Source of the DNA: Burkholderiales bacterium
GTDB taxonomy: Bacteria > Pseudomonadota > Gammaproteobacteria > Burkholderiales > SG8-41
Direction: 5' to 3'
DNA length: 64,000 nucleotides
Assembly (NCBI GenBank): GCA_022841375.1
Contig: JALHRQ010000014.1
Coordinates: 27,314-91,313 of the forward strand
Translations under genes and position numbers: made by a program
In this document: positions 35,815 to 46,161 of the stretch, in pieces
Numbering within the stretch: position 1 is the first letter of the stretch
Layout: each line of letters opens with the position of its first letter
The notes under the pieces: model-generated
The model's input: the letters and a program-made list of their open reading frames with translations, nothing else
Database searches by the model: none
Told to the model about the DNA's origin: nothing

Positions 35815-36996
35815 TCAGTTATCTGCTTCCCTGTTGCCCTGAGCAAGCTGATCGTCCCCCTGGCTCGATACCAATGAAGGACGACCGACTATCAACGGGT
35901 CTATGGAGCCGATACGGGCCTGGTCACGTTTGGTATAGGGCAAGCGGTTGAGCAGGTAACGCATCGCGTTCAGTCGCGCCCGTTTCTTGCAATCCGACTT
36001 GATCACCGTCCACGGCGAGTCGGATGTATCGCAATGCACGAACATGGCTTCTTTTGCCGTGGTGTAAGCATCCCATTTGTCGAGCGAAGCGACGTCCACG
36101 GGGCTCAGTTTCCAGTGCTTCAAGGGGTGGCCTCGCCGTTCGCGGAAACGTCGGCGCTGCTCGGCCCGACTTACCGAGAACCAGAATTTGAAGAGGTGAA
36201 CCCCTGAGCGCACCAGCTGACGCTCGAATTCCGGGCACTGGCGCAGGAACTCGTCGTATTCCTTGTGGTTGCAGAATCCCATTACCCGTTCCACTCCGGA
36301 GCGGTTATACCAACTGCGGTCGAATAGCACGATTTCACCACTGGTCGGAAGGTGCTGGATATAACGCTGGAAGTACCATTGCCCGCGTTCGGTTTCGCTG
36401 GGTTTTTCCAAAGCCACCACGCGAGCGCCGCGAGGATTGAGGTGTTCCATGAAGCGTTTGATGGTGCCGCCCTTGCCGGCGGCGTCGCGGCCTTCAAACA
36501 GAATCACGACGCGCTGACCGGTTTCCTTTACCCAAGCCTGCAGCTTCAGCAGTTCGACCTGCAGACTGAATTTCTGTTTCTCGTAATTTTTTCGCGACAT
36601 CAGGTTTTTGTACGGATACGCACCCTCGCGCCAGCCGGCTGAGAGCTCGAGGTCAGGGTCGGTGCCCGGCGGGGAAGCATCCGGTTTGGCAAAAAGAGTG
36701 CGACGCAGCGCTTTCAATTCGTCGGGCGATGCGCCGCCGATCACCGACTGCAGTTGCAGCAGCGTTTCGCTTGCGGGGTTTTTTTTGAGTGAGCCGAGTA
36801 GTTCCGATACCACGGTAGCCTGCACGGTCTGCTTCGTGCTCGTACGCCGCGCGACGCGGTCGGCTTCAGCCGCACGTGATCCGGGTTTCGCCAAAGTGTC
36901 CCCTGCTGAGATCAGGCGCGGCTTGGTCCGCTGCCTCCGTACACTGGCTGTCTTGACAACGCGAAGGTTGTTGCGGGTGACGGATGTGTCGGCCAT
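35815..36996 (-). CDS. ppk2: Polyphosphate kinase 2 family protein
   Basis: 393 residues from the ATG at 36996, preceded by GAGG. The PPK2 core has Walker A at about residues 169-178 ([16 protein letters not shown]), Walker B and lid ([19 protein letters not shown]) and [17 protein letters not shown]2 enzymes use polyphosphate to phosphorylate nucleotides (or the reverse). The long basic N-terminal extension (about 100 residues) is unusual for the short PPK2 class; the protein resembles the group acting on nucleoside diphosphates, but the subclass is not certain. Confidence 0.9.
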   Translation of the reverse strand: MADTSVTRNNLRVVKTASVRRQRTKPRLISAGDTLAKPGSRAAEADRVARRTSTKQTVQATVVSELLGSLKKNPASETLLQLQSVIGGASPDELKALRRTLFAKPDASPPGTDPDLELSAGWREGAYPYKNLMSRKNYEKQKFSLQVELLKLQAWVKETGQRVVILFEGRDAAGKGGTIKRFMEHLNPRGARVVALEKPSETERGQWYFQRYIQHLPTSGEIVLFDRSWYNRSGVERVMGFCNHKEYDEFLRQCPEFERQLVRSGVHLFKFWFSVSRAEQRRRFRERRGHPLKHWKLSPVDVASLDKWDAYTTAKEAMFVHCDTSDSPWTVIKSDCKKRARLNAMRYLLNRLPYTKRDQARIGSIDPLIVGRPSLVSSQGDDQLAQGNREADN

Positions 36997-37117
36997 GATT
37001 AACCTCATTAAATGAAAGAGGGAGTTCAAACGGGCAATATAAAGAGGCTGCGCTGGCGATTATTTGACTTGTATCAAGGGTAATCAGCTTTTGATGCCGG
37101 CCGGTAAGATGGCAAAG

Positions 37118-38812
37118 TCAGTTTGTGGCTGGAAACCAGTGCTCAATGATGAGTTGCAGTGTGATCGCGCCGTTGTAGTGGTTGGCGCTGAGTCGATAAG
37201 TTGCGGCAATGGCAGCGGGCAGAGGGTCGGCATGGCCGAACAGCATGGCGTCGATCAGCGCTTTGCCGCGGCACAGGCGCAGTTTCAGGTGGCGTTCTCC
37301 GACAATGCGCTGGGCCGCGACTTCGAAAGTGTCGTAAAAGCTCGGCTCGGGAAACCCTTGTCCCCAGACCGCTTGGGCCAGTGCGGATGCATTTTCCAGC
37401 GTCATTTCTTCCGGCGGCAGTGAGCCATCGGTTATCCATTCGCGGTCAAGGTCGCCGGGCGTCAGCAGTTCGCCAGCCACCGCTTCGAACGCGATTTTGA
37501 ATTCGTTGAAGGTATTTTCGCGAATTGACAATCCCGCCGCCGCGGCGTGGCCACCGAAGCGCAGGATCAGTTGCGGATGTCGCTTCGATACCAGATCCAG
37601 CGCATCGCGAAGGTGCAGCGGAGTGATTGAGCGACCTGAACCCTTGAGTTCGCCACGGCCGGCTGCAGCGAAGGCGAATGTAGGCCGATGGAAACGTTCC
37701 CGCAGTCTGGAGGCGAGGATGCCAATCACACCCTGATGCCATTGCGGGTCGTATAGGCTCAGGGTGAAGCCTGGTTCAATGTCTTCAACGCTGGCCAGAG
37801 CTGACTCCTTCATGTCCGCCTCGATGTCGCGGCGCTTGCGGTTCAGTTGGTCAAGTTCGCGGGCGATGTCACCGGCGCGGATCGGGTCATTGGTGGTCAG
37901 GCATTCGATGCCCAGCGACATGTCGGTCAACCGCCCGGCAGCATTGAGTCGCGGACCTGCGACAAAACCCAGGTCGTAGGCGCCGGCACGGCGCACATTA
38001 CGGCCGGCGGCATTGAATAATGCGGTGATGCCGGCACAGGCGCGACCTGCGCGCATGCGCTGCAATCCCTGCTGCACCAGCAGGCGGTTGTTGTCATCGA
38101 GTCGGACCACATCCGCGACAGTACCCAGCGCGACCAGATCGAGCAGGGCGCCGAGGTTGGGTTCCGGTTTGTTGGTGTAAGCACCGCGATTACGCAGCTC
38201 CGCGCGCAACGCCAGCATCAGATAGAACATCACGCCGACGCCGGCGAGGTTTTTGCTCGGGAACTCGCAGCCCGGCTGGTTGGGGTTGATGATGCACCAT
38301 GCGTCAGGCAGCGCGTCGCCCGGAAGATGGTGGTCGGTGACCAGGACTTTCATGCCCAGACGGTTCGCTTCGGCGACACCTTCAATGCTGGCGATGCCGT
38401 TGTCGACAGTGATCAAAACATCGGGGTTTTTCTGTTCGGCCGCGAGGCGGACGATTTCCGGCGTCAGGCCATAACCGTATTCAAAACGGTTGGGCACCAG
38501 ATAGTCGACGGTGGCGCCGAAACCGCGCAGCGCGCGCAGTCCGACCGCGCAGGCGGTGGCGCCGTCGGCATCATAGTCGGCAACGATCAGCAGGTTTTTA
38601 CCGTCGGCAATGGCATCAGCCAGCAGCGCGGCCATGGTGCCGACATTGCGCAGGCGTTCCGGCGGTATCAAACGTTTCAGGTCGGCATCAAGCTGCGCTG
38701 GATCGCCAATGCTGCGTGCCGCATAGATGCGGGCCAGGAACGACGGCAGGCCGCTTGCGACCAGTTGCGCCGCGAGTGCAGCGTCGACAGGGCGCGTAAC
38801 GATGTTGGTCAT
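37118..38812 (-). CDS. recJ: Single-stranded-DNA-specific exonuclease RecJ
   Basis: 564 residues. DHH and DHHA1 domains typical of RecJ: the motif VADYDADGATACAVGLRAL, then VTVDNGIAS, VTDHHLPGDALPDA (the DHH) and a C-terminal segment with GGHAAAAGLSI. RecJ degrades single-stranded DNA 5' to 3' in recombination and repair. Its start overlaps the stop of the preceding gene by four bases, so the two are coupled. Confidence 0.95.
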   Translation of the reverse strand: MTNIVTRPVDAALAAQLVASGLPSFLARIYAARSIGDPAQLDADLKRLIPPERLRNVGTMAALLADAIADGKNLLIVADYDADGATACAVGLRALRGFGATVDYLVPNRFEYGYGLTPEIVRLAAEQKNPDVLITVDNGIASIEGVAEANRLGMKVLVTDHHLPGDALPDAWCIINPNQPGCEFPSKNLAGVGVMFYLMLALRAELRNRGAYTNKPEPNLGALLDLVALGTVADVVRLDDNNRLLVQQGLQRMRAGRACAGITALFNAAGRNVRRAGAYDLGFVAGPRLNAAGRLTDMSLGIECLTTNDPIRAGDIARELDQLNRKRRDIEADMKESALASVEDIEPGFTLSLYDPQWHQGVIGILASRLRERFHRPTFAFAAAGRGELKGSGRSITPLHLRDALDLVSKRHPQLILRFGGHAAAAGLSIRENTFNEFKIAFEAVAGELLTPGDLDREWITDGSLPPEEMTLENASALAQAVWGQGFPEPSFYDTFEVAAQRIVGERHLKLRLCRGKALIDAMLFGHADPLPAAIAATYRLSANHYNGAITLQLIIEHWFPATN

Positions 38813-39837
38813 GACCGGATGCCGGTCAGGGCTGACCAGTTCGGGGTGCGGCGCCAGAATTTCAGCCGGTCGGCGTCATGAAGCGTGACGCGGAGACATT
38901 GTTCCGTGTTGGACGCCACAATGTGCAGCTCTTCAATGGGGCGGCCGATCGCCGCCCACAACGGCGCAAACCAGCCGTCTTCCAGTGCAGCGACGGACTG
39001 CATCCAGGCTTCCGGTCCTTCATAACGTGTGGCATGGTGAACCTGGTCCAATGTAATCAAGTGGCGCCCCTCTGAAGCGGTCTTGCCTGAGAGCGCGCCC
39101 AGCCATGCTGCAGCCGTATTCGGTGCCGGCGCGTATTCTGCGCCGCTTTGCAGGGCAAGGGCGGCAGCTAATGAATCCGCGCTCCACACGTGCGAAAAAT
39201 GTCGGCCTGGTACGGCGGGTTTGTTACCCCCGCCCCACAGCATCAGACTGTTAATGATCGGCTCGCCGCGCTGTTCACGCGCAATATTGACCGGATGTTC
39301 ATGAAGCAGCATCTGACATTCCGTCAGCCTGCGATGCCAGTGGCCGGGGAGTTGCGCGCGCGGCAACGGCTGGCCGGCGAGGGCGCTGAGAGTCGGTGTG
39401 GTGATTGCAGCGGCGTCGCTGTGCGTGCAATACCAGCGGGCAGGTTGGGCTGCGTTCAGTGTGATGCCGTCTGCGGCGAAATGTGCGTTCAACGTTTCCG
39501 TCAATGCCGCAGCTTCTGCCGCCGTGAGTTGGAGTGCAGGAGCGGCGAGGACCAGGCTTCGGTTACGCTGCAGTTGCAAGTGTATCGGGTCGGCGCGCAT
39601 CCAGAAACCCGATTCTGCCGGCTGAATGTCGATCAGCGCGGTAAGCGCAGCCACAGGCCAGTTGAGTTGTTTCTCAACTTCGAAGGTCTGGCACAACCAG
39701 GCCTCCACATCGATGGCCGGAAAATGCGTCACGACCCCGCGGCCGTAAATGCGGCGCAGATTCGCCGCCGTGCCGGCGGTGAGGCGCTCGGTCCCGGGAG
39801 GCGGCAGCAGGTCGGGGATGAACAGGGTGAGTTGCAC
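38809..39837 (-). CDS. Conserved protein of unknown function upstream of recJ
   Basis: 342 residues without a clear signal peptide or membrane segment. Landmarks include LWGGGNKPAVPGRHF, HVWSADSLAAALA and FWMRADPIHLQLQRNRSLVL. This protein type commonly precedes recJ in Betaproteobacteria (COG4255-like, sometimes called phosphoglycerate mutase-related), but no catalytic motif is evident. It is translationally coupled to recJ (ATGA overlap), which suggests a link to DNA metabolism by context only. Confidence 0.7.
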   Translation of the reverse strand: MQLTLFIPDLLPPPGTERLTAGTAANLRRIYGRGVVTHFPAIDVEAWLCQTFEVEKQLNWPVAALTALIDIQPAESGFWMRADPIHLQLQRNRSLVLAAPALQLTAAEAAALTETLNAHFAADGITLNAAQPARWYCTHSDAAAITTPTLSALAGQPLPRAQLPGHWHRRLTECQMLLHEHPVNIAREQRGEPIINSLMLWGGGNKPAVPGRHFSHVWSADSLAAALALQSGAEYAPAPNTAAAWLGALSGKTASEGRHLITLDQVHHATRYEGPEAWMQSVAALEDGWFAPLWAAIGRPIEELHIVASNTEQCLRVTLHDADRLKFWRRTPNWSALTGIRS

Positions 39838-39998
39838 GTTCTTGCACGTTCACAAACGCAAATGTCGAGGCGGAATCAAACGAAAAATACGGCTCAACTG
39901 CAGAATAACTTCAGGAAAATCTCATGCAGCAATGAGTCTATCATGGGGTCGCAGCCGGCCATTTATGGCAAACTGCGCCTTTCTACTGACGGCCTCCC

Positions 39999-41243
39999 GT
40001 GAATTCATTTCCGTTTTTTGTAGGCCTGCGTTACACCCGTGCGCGGCAGCGAACCCGGTTCATTTCCGTGATCTCGCTGATTTCGGTGATAGGCATCGCA
40101 TTGGGCATGACCGTTTTGATTACTGTGTTGTCGGTTTTCAACGGATTTCAGCGCGAGGTGCGCACGCGCATGTTGAGCGCGGTTGCCCATGTGCAGATCA
40201 GCGGACTGGGCGAGACGCTGCGCGACTGGCCCATGGTGGCTGCGACCGCTGCCAGACATCCGCATGTCGTGGCTGCAGCGCCTTATGTTTCGGCGCAAGG
40301 GTTGCTGACCAGCGGTGGCAAAGTCCGTGGCACATTTTTGCGCGGCATCGATCCGGCCCAGGAAGCCAAAGTCAGCGAAATCGGCGCTCACATGCGTTCA
40401 GGCACGATGGACGATCTGCGTTCCGGGGAATACAGCGTTGCGCTGGGTGCGCCGCTGGCGCGGGCGCTGGGTGTTGTGGTCGGCGACAAAGTGGTACTGG
40501 TGGCGCCGCAGGGGCAGGTTACTCCGGCGGGCATTCTGCCGCGGCTGCGCCAATTCACGGTGATCGGGATTTTTGAGGTGGGTCACTACGAGATCGATGC
40601 CGGACTGGCGGTGGTGCATATTGAAGATGCGCAACGGCTGTACCGGATGGACGGTGAGGTCAGCGGCGTGCGCCTGAAACTTGACGATCTGTTTCGCGCC
40701 CGCCAGGTCTCGCGCGAATTGCTGGCGCAACTCCCGCCTGAAGTGTCGGTCAGCGACTGGTCGAGTTTTAATGCCACTTACTTCCGCGCGGTTGAGCTCG
40801 AGAAGCGCATGATGTCGCTGCTGCTGTTTTTTATCATCGCTATCGCCGCCTTCAATATGGTGTCCAGCTTGTTCATGGTGGTGAAGGAGAAGCAGGCGGA
40901 TATCGCAATCCTGCGCACCATGGGGGCGTCGCCCGGCGACGTGATGCGCATTTTCATGGTTCAGGGCACGTTGATCGGCGCCATCGGCGTGGGCTGCGGC
41001 ATCATTTTCGGCATCCTGAGTGCGATTAATGTCGCCAGCATCATTGCGTTCATTGAAAACCTGTTTCACGTGAAATTCATGCCGCAGGATGTGTATCAGA
41101 TCGCGGATCTGCCTTCGCAGCTGCAGGCCGGCGACGTGGTGCTGACCGCGGTAGTGGCGTTTACGCTGTCGATATTGGCGACGCTGTATCCCAGCTATCG
41201 CGCCTCCCAGGTCAACCCGGCGGAGGCTTTGCGTTATGAGTGA
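39999..41243 (+). CDS. lolC: Lipoprotein-releasing ABC transporter permease (LolC/LolE)
   Basis: 414 residues with GTG start. One helix near the N-terminus ([20 protein letters not shown]), a large periplasmic domain, and a C-terminal FtsX region of three helices. Together with LolD it detaches lipoproteins from the inner membrane and passes them to LolA. Only one permease gene is seen, so a LolF-like homodimer is possible. The stop overlaps lolD by eight bases, giving a lolC-lolD operon. Confidence 0.92.
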   Translation: MNSFPFFVGLRYTRARQRTRFISVISLISVIGIALGMTVLITVLSVFNGFQREVRTRMLSAVAHVQISGLGETLRDWPMVAATAARHPHVVAAAPYVSAQGLLTSGGKVRGTFLRGIDPAQEAKVSEIGAHMRSGTMDDLRSGEYSVALGAPLARALGVVVGDKVVLVAPQGQVTPAGILPRLRQFTVIGIFEVGHYEIDAGLAVVHIEDAQRLYRMDGEVSGVRLKLDDLFRARQVSRELLAQLPPEVSVSDWSSFNATYFRAVELEKRMMSLLLFFIIAIAAFNMVSSLFMVVKEKQADIAILRTMGASPGDVMRIFMVQGTLIGAIGVGCGIIFGILSAINVASIIAFIENLFHVKFMPQDVYQIADLPSQLQAGDVVLTAVVAFTLSILATLYPSYRASQVNPAEALRYE

Positions 41244-41949
41244 AGCTTCAGGTAAACCGATGCCTGTGATTTCCTGCCGCGGGCTGCGCAAGTCGTATCG
41301 TGAAGGCGCTGATGCCGTGCCGGTGCTGTTGGGCATCGATCTGGATGTAATGCCGGGCGAGCGCATTGCGATCATCGGCGCCTCGGGTTCCGGTAAAAGC
41401 ACGCTGCTGCATTTGCTGGGCGGGCTGGACGCACCCAGTGCAGGCGAAGTCAGCATACTCGGCGCGCCGTTGTCGGGGCAGAGCGATAAACAGCGCGGCG
41501 ACGTGCGCAACCGTGCACTCGGTTTTGTCTACCAGTTCCACCACCTGCTGCCGGAATTTACTGCCGTAGAGAATGTCGCGATGCCGCTGATCATTCGCCG
41601 CGCGCCGCGAACCGAAGCGTTGGCCGCTGCGCGGCAGATGCTGGAAGCGGTCGGGCTGGGGCACCGGCTGACGCACACGCCGGGTGAACTCTCCGGCGGC
41701 GAACGCCAGCGTGCCGCGCTTGCGCGTGCACTGGTCACCCGGCCGGCATGCATTCTTGCCGATGAACCGACGGGCAATCTCGACCGGCGCACCGCAGAAA
41801 CAGTGTTTGATCTGATGCTGCAATTGAATCGCGAAACCAGAACGAGTTTTGTGATCGTGACCCACGACCCGCGCATGGCCGAACGTGCCGACCGCATCCT
41901 TGAACTGGATGATGGCGAACTGAAACCGTTTACGCGCGCACAGGCCTGA
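41236..41949 (+). CDS. lolD: Lipoprotein-releasing ABC transporter ATPase LolD
   Basis: 237 residues: Walker [11 protein letters not shown]-loop [12 protein letters not shown], signature [15 protein letters not shown], Walker [11 protein letters not shown] and the switch histidine VTHDPRMA. LolD powers lipoprotein release. The [12 protein letters not shown] sequence is characteristic of LolD. It overlaps the permease gene and so is translated from the same message. Confidence 0.95.
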   Translation: MSEASGKPMPVISCRGLRKSYREGADAVPVLLGIDLDVMPGERIAIIGASGSGKSTLLHLLGGLDAPSAGEVSILGAPLSGQSDKQRGDVRNRALGFVYQFHHLLPEFTAVENVAMPLIIRRAPRTEALAAARQMLEAVGLGHRLTHTPGELSGGERQRAALARALVTRPACILADEPTGNLDRRTAETVFDLMLQLNRETRTSFVIVTHDPRMAERADRILELDDGELKPFTRAQA

Positions 41950-42283
41950 CCAGCTGCATCACGCCGTTGTTCAGCAGTTCCTGATACAAACCCGCGTCGC
42001 CGAGGGCCTGCTGCAGCAGAAAGTGCGGCGCGCCGCGTTTGATCAGCTTGGGTACGATGATGCCCAGGGCGATCACTGCAAGGCCGGTCCATACCCAACC
42101 CGTCAAAGCCAGCGCTACGCCGACGCCCAGAACCGGCATCATGAACAGCGGCAGCAGCAATCGACCGCTGAGTAATCGCGCGGCTGCTTTGGCGTCGAAA
42201 TTGACGATGACCGTGCCTTGCGCATATTCGGCAATGAACTCGGCGTGCGGCAGTGTTAACGGTGTGTTTGCTGGGGTTTCCAA
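41930..42283 (-). CDS. Small membrane protein of unknown function
   Basis: 117 residues with two central helices ([40 protein letters not shown]) and polar ends. I recognise no family with confidence. It converges with lolD, overlapping its end by 20 bases. It is probably real, because it occupies the only open space here and has a plausible topology. Confidence 0.6.
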   Translation of the reverse strand: METPANTPLTLPHAEFIAEYAQGTVIVNFDAKAAARLLSGRLLLPLFMMPVLGVGVALALTGWVWTGLAVIALGIIVPKLIKRGAPHFLLQQALGDAGLYQELLNNGVMQLVRPVRA

Positions 42284-42300
42284 GAGCTATAGGGGTATCT

Positions 42301-42320
42301 TATAAGTATTTGATTTTATT
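42301..42320 (+). repeat. A+T-rich dispersed repeat, copy 2
   Basis: TATAAGTATTTGATTTTATT occurs here and identically at 50810-50829, with a diverged inverted copy near 29936-29953. All three are intergenic, at the ends of minus-strand genes or just beyond. Confidence 0.6.
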
Positions 42321-42341
42321 GATAAATATTTGAATATTATT

Positions 42342-42968
42342 TTAATACTCAACCGGAACCGGGTCGAGGCTGCGCCACAGGTACCAGGTCGCGACCGAAC
42401 GCCAGGGCGACCACAGTTTGCCCAGTGCGGCAATACGCCGGTCCGTCAACTTGCGGCCTTTGTTGTAGTGCAGTTCCATAGCGCGTTGCAGGCCGATGTC
42501 GGCGAGCGGGAACACGTCGGGCCGCGTCAGATAAAAAATCAGAAACATTTCTGCAGTCCAGCGACCGATGCCTTTGACTTCGGTCAGTTCATCGATCAGC
42601 GATTCATCATCCATGTCATGCCAGCGGCTGACGTCGATCGCACCCTCGGCAAACCGCGCCGACAGGTCGCGCAGGTAATTCACTTTCTGTCCGGACAGGC
42701 CGCAGCTGCGTAGCTGTTCCACCGACAGCCGCAGCACGCGTTTGGGTTGCATCTCGCCAACCGCAGTGGCAAAGCGATCCCAGACGCTTTGCGCGGCTTT
42801 GACTGAAATCTGCTGGCCGACAATGGAGCGCGCCAGCGTCTGGAAGGCGTCGCCGCGGCTGGCCAGCGTCAGGCCCCTGTATTGCACGATCAGCGTGCCC
42901 AGCACCGGGTCTGCTGCGCCGAGTTCGCGGGTGGCGCGTTTCCAGTATGGCGGCGCTTTGGTGGCCAT
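42342..42968 (-). CDS. DNA-3-methyladenine glycosylase (AlkA/HhH-GPD type)
   Basis: 208 residues from the ATG at 42968. A HhH-GPD glycosylase: ARSIVGQQISVKAAQSVWDR, the hairpin-helix-hairpin LTEVKGIGRWTAEMFLIFYL, and the catalytic Asp in LADIGLQRAME. It excises alkylated purines. The start overlaps the stop of the DUF2062 gene as TAATG, so translation is coupled. The length fits the short bacterial AlkA family. Confidence 0.88.
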   Translation of the reverse strand: MATKAPPYWKRATRELGAADPVLGTLIVQYRGLTLASRGDAFQTLARSIVGQQISVKAAQSVWDRFATAVGEMQPKRVLRLSVEQLRSCGLSGQKVNYLRDLSARFAEGAIDVSRWHDMDDESLIDELTEVKGIGRWTAEMFLIFYLTRPDVFPLADIGLQRAMELHYNKGRKLTDRRIAALGKLWSPWRSVATWYLWRSLDPVPVEY

Positions 42969-43519
42969 TATTTCCGGTTCCGGCGTTTGGCGCGGCCTTG
43001 CCAGGCCAGCCGCACATAGATTTTCCATGCATTGTCCACCAACAGGTAACCCAGCGCGGCGAGCGTGATGGCCAGCAGCGGCAGCCCGACCGCAAGCGGT
43101 TTGCCCAGGGAGATCATCCAATCGGACAAGGCCGGGAGCCATTCCGACCAGGCGAGCCCCTCGGTGCTGAAGGTCGCCGGCAGTTCATTTTGCGCATCAG
43201 TCAGTGTCACCAGCGCGCCATAACGATAGGCGAGGTAATACAAGGGCACGATGGTCAGCGGGTTGGTATAGAGGGTCATCAGCGCCGCGACGGGCAGGTT
43301 GACGCGGAAGATGATCGACAGGAGCACGCCGGTGAGTATCTGCAGCGGCCCCGGCACCAGTCCGGCAAACAGCCCCACCGCGACGCCGCCGGCGACCGAA
43401 CGCCGGTGCAGGTGCCACAGATTGTGGTGCTGCAGCCAGGGACCGAACCAGGCGACGAAACGGTTGCCGGTGATCGACTGGTGGGAGGGCAGGTATTTGC
43501 GAAAATGCTTGCGGGGCAT
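42968..43519 (-). CDS. DUF2062 family membrane protein
   Basis: 183 residues with the DUF2062 core: RRSVAGGVAVGLFAGLVPGP, then LPVAALMTLYTNPLTIVPLY and a C-terminal helix (LAVGLPLLAITLAALGYLLV). Family function is unsettled; it is a membrane protein of three or four helices. It precedes the glycosylase gene in an overlapping pair and diverges from comEC. Confidence 0.82.
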   Translation of the reverse strand: MPRKHFRKYLPSHQSITGNRFVAWFGPWLQHHNLWHLHRRSVAGGVAVGLFAGLVPGPLQILTGVLLSIIFRVNLPVAALMTLYTNPLTIVPLYYLAYRYGALVTLTDAQNELPATFSTEGLAWSEWLPALSDWMISLGKPLAVGLPLLAITLAALGYLLVDNAWKIYVRLAWQGRAKRRNRK

Positions 43520-43594
43520 TGCGGATTCAACGGGTGAGTGCGGACATTGTAGCGGCTCCGGTCAGCGGCGGCTGCGGCGCGGCGTTATGGAACG

Positions 43595-45991
43595 ATGGTC
43601 CTATCCATTCTCATGTTTGCGATTGGCGTCTGGCTGTTGCAGCTGCAGCCCGCATTGCCGCCGTTGAGCTGGGCGGTCTGGCTGGCAAGCGGGCCGGTGC
43701 TGATACTTCTGCTATACGGCGGCGGTGGCCTGCGACGGGGAATACGCCGTGGCGTCATTCTCGCAATGGCGCTGACCTGCGGATTTGCCTGGGCAGCATG
43801 GCTGGCGCATATCCGCATGGCTGACGCGCTGCCGGGTGAATGGGAAGGTCGTGACATCATGCTGGCCGGCGTGGTGGCGACGTTGCCGCAAAGTTATGAA
43901 CGCAGTGTGCGGTTTGAGTTTGATGTCCAGCAGGTGCTAACCCCGGAAGCGCAGGTACCGCGCCGCATCGTGTTGTCGTGGTGGGGCGCCGGTGGTCGTG
44001 ACGGCGCTGCCGTACAACTGCCCGAAGTGCATCCCGGCGAACGCTGGCAGTTCACGGTGCGTCTGAAGCGTCCGCACGGTCTGGCCAATCCGCACGGATT
44101 CGATTACGAAGCGTGGCTCCTCGAGCGCGGCATACGCGCCACGGGTTATGTGCGCCCGAAGGGCGGCCATCGCCGGCTGGATATGCAGGTGCAGTCTCCG
44201 GCCTATACGGTCGAACGCATTCGCGAACAATTGCGCAATCGTATTCAGGCGGCGCTGGGCATTGCGCCGGCTGCCGGAGTCATCGCGGCATTGGTGATGG
44301 GTGATCAACGCGCCATTCCGCCGGAACAATGGCAGGTGTTTACGCGTACGGGTGTCAATCATCTGATGAGCATATCGGGTCTGCATGTGACGATGCTGTC
44401 GGGTCTGGCTTTTGCGCTGGTCAATTTTGGCTGGCGACGCAGCACGCGGCTGACGCTGGCGCTGCCGGCGGTAAAGGCAGCAGCGGTTGCGGGTTTGCTG
44501 GCAGCTCTGGCTTATGCCCTGCTTGCCGGATTTGCCGTGCCGGCGCAGCGCACGGTGTTTATGCTGGCCGTGGTTGCGGCCGCGCTGTGGATGGGCAGGG
44601 CAACCGCGGCGCGCGAAGTGCTGGCCCTGGCGTTGCTGGTGGTGTTGCTTATCGATCCGTGGTCGGTTCTTGCTGCCGGGTTCTGGCTGTCGTTCGGCGC
44701 GGTGGCGATCATCATGCTGGTGACGGTGAACCGGTTGCAGCCCGCGCACTGGCTGGTGGCGTGGGCGCGGGTGCAATGGGCGGTTACGCTGGCACTGGTG
44801 CCTGTACTGCTGGCCTTGTTCCAGCAGGTATCGCTGATTTCGCCGTTGGCCAACGCCCTGGCAATTCCATTGGTCAGTCTTGTGGTGGTGCCCCTGGCCT
44901 TGGCCGGTGTCGTCCTGCCATTTGACGGAGTTCTCCATGTGTCTCAATGGCTTATGAACGGTTGTGTGATTGTTCTTGAATGGTTGAGCGCTTTACCCGA
45001 TGCGGCATGGGAGCAGCATGCGCCACCGGCATGGACTGTTGTGGTGGCGCTGACAGGCACCATCTGGTTGCTGCTGCCGCGGGGATTTCCGGCGCGATGG
45101 ATCGGGGCAATTGCGTTTCTGCCTTTACTGCTGATCGCGCCGGCGCCTCCGCCCGAGGGTGCATTGCGCTTGACCGTGCTGGATGTCGGACAGGGCTTGT
45201 CAGTTGTAGCGCAGACCCGCAATCATGCGTTGTTGTTCGACACCGGTCCTGCCTTTGGCCCGACTGCGGACAGCGGCAATCGCGTGATCGTGCCGTTTCT
45301 GCGTGCCTCCGGTATACGCCGTCTTGATGCGCTGGTGCTGAGTCATGACGACATTGATCACACCGGCGGCGCGCTGTCGGTGGTGCAAACGGTGCCCGTC
45401 GGGGCAATGCTGTCCTCGCTGCCGGACCTTGATCCGCTGCTGCTCATTGGTCCCGAAGAGCGGCGTTGTGCGGCGGGGCAGGTCTGGCATTGGGACGGCG
45501 TGATATTCGAGATGCTGTATCCGGATCGGGCCTCCCGTGAAAGCGCAGCGCTCAAGGATAACGAGCGCAGTTGCGTGCTGAAAATCACTACCGCTGCCGG
45601 CAGCGTGCTGATCCCCGCGGACATTGAGCGCCATGGCGAGCGTACCCTGCTCGCGACCGCAGCAGATCAACTTCAAGCCGATGTGCTGATTGCGCCACAT
45701 CAGGGCAGCCGCACGTCGTCCTCAGAGGCTTTTGTGCGGGCTGTTGCCCCTCGCACGGTGATATTTCCCGTGGGTTATCGCAATGCATTCCGACATCCGC
45801 ACCTTGATGTGGTGGAACGGTACCGGCAACTGGGCAGTACCCTGCATTTCACCGACCGTCATGGCGCAGTTCTTCTCCAGTTCGGGGATGGCGATATCAC
45901 GCTCGCGCGACAGCGGGAGTCAAGGCGACGATATTGGCTGGATCCACCAGTGCATGATGCATTTGCTGATGAGTTTCCCGGCGTTTGGTGA
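43595..45991 (+). CDS. comEC: DNA uptake channel ComEC/Rec2
   Basis: 798 residues in the full ComEC arrangement: N-terminal helices with a soluble OB-type domain (about 60-190), the Competence membrane domain (MSISGLHVTMLSGLAFALVN), and a C-terminal metallo-beta-lactamase domain with LDVGQGLSVV and LSHDDIDHTGG. ComEC carries single-stranded DNA into the cytoplasm during transformation, which may supply the DNA that integrons capture. The start ATG at 43595 has only a weak ribosome binding site. Confidence 0.92.
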   Translation: MVLSILMFAIGVWLLQLQPALPPLSWAVWLASGPVLILLLYGGGGLRRGIRRGVILAMALTCGFAWAAWLAHIRMADALPGEWEGRDIMLAGVVATLPQSYERSVRFEFDVQQVLTPEAQVPRRIVLSWWGAGGRDGAAVQLPEVHPGERWQFTVRLKRPHGLANPHGFDYEAWLLERGIRATGYVRPKGGHRRLDMQVQSPAYTVERIREQLRNRIQAALGIAPAAGVIAALVMGDQRAIPPEQWQVFTRTGVNHLMSISGLHVTMLSGLAFALVNFGWRRSTRLTLALPAVKAAAVAGLLAALAYALLAGFAVPAQRTVFMLAVVAAALWMGRATAAREVLALALLVVLLIDPWSVLAAGFWLSFGAVAIIMLVTVNRLQPAHWLVAWARVQWAVTLALVPVLLALFQQVSLISPLANALAIPLVSLVVVPLALAGVVLPFDGVLHVSQWLMNGCVIVLEWLSALPDAAWEQHAPPAWTVVVALTGTIWLLLPRGFPARWIGAIAFLPLLLIAPAPPPEGALRLTVLDVGQGLSVVAQTRNHALLFDTGPAFGPTADSGNRVIVPFLRASGIRRLDALVLSHDDIDHTGGALSVVQTVPVGAMLSSLPDLDPLLLIGPEERRCAAGQVWHWDGVIFEMLYPDRASRESAALKDNERSCVLKITTAAGSVLIPADIERHGERTLLATAADQLQADVLIAPHQGSRTSSSEAFVRAVAPRTVIFPVGYRNAFRHPHLDVVERYRQLGSTLHFTDRHGAVLLQFGDGDITLARQRESRRRYWLDPPVHDAFADEFPGVW

Positions 45992-46049
45992 GCAAAGGTT
46001 AACGACGTCAAGGAGTTACCGCTGACGTCGGGGAGTAGCCCCGGGAACT

Positions 46050-46078
46050 TTGGGTGCACTGTCAAATACCGGTAAAAT
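46050..46078 (+). promoter_or_regulatory. Candidate promoter of scpAB
   Basis: TTGGGT (46050-46055) and TAAAAT (46073-46078) with a 17-base spacer, about 80 bases upstream of the scpA start. Confidence 0.4.
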
Positions 46079-46161
46079 ACGCCGATGCAACAACACCTCA
46101 TCCAGCTGTGCTGTCCGCAGGGCGCTAATTGCCCGGCCGACCCTTTCATTCAATATCTTTC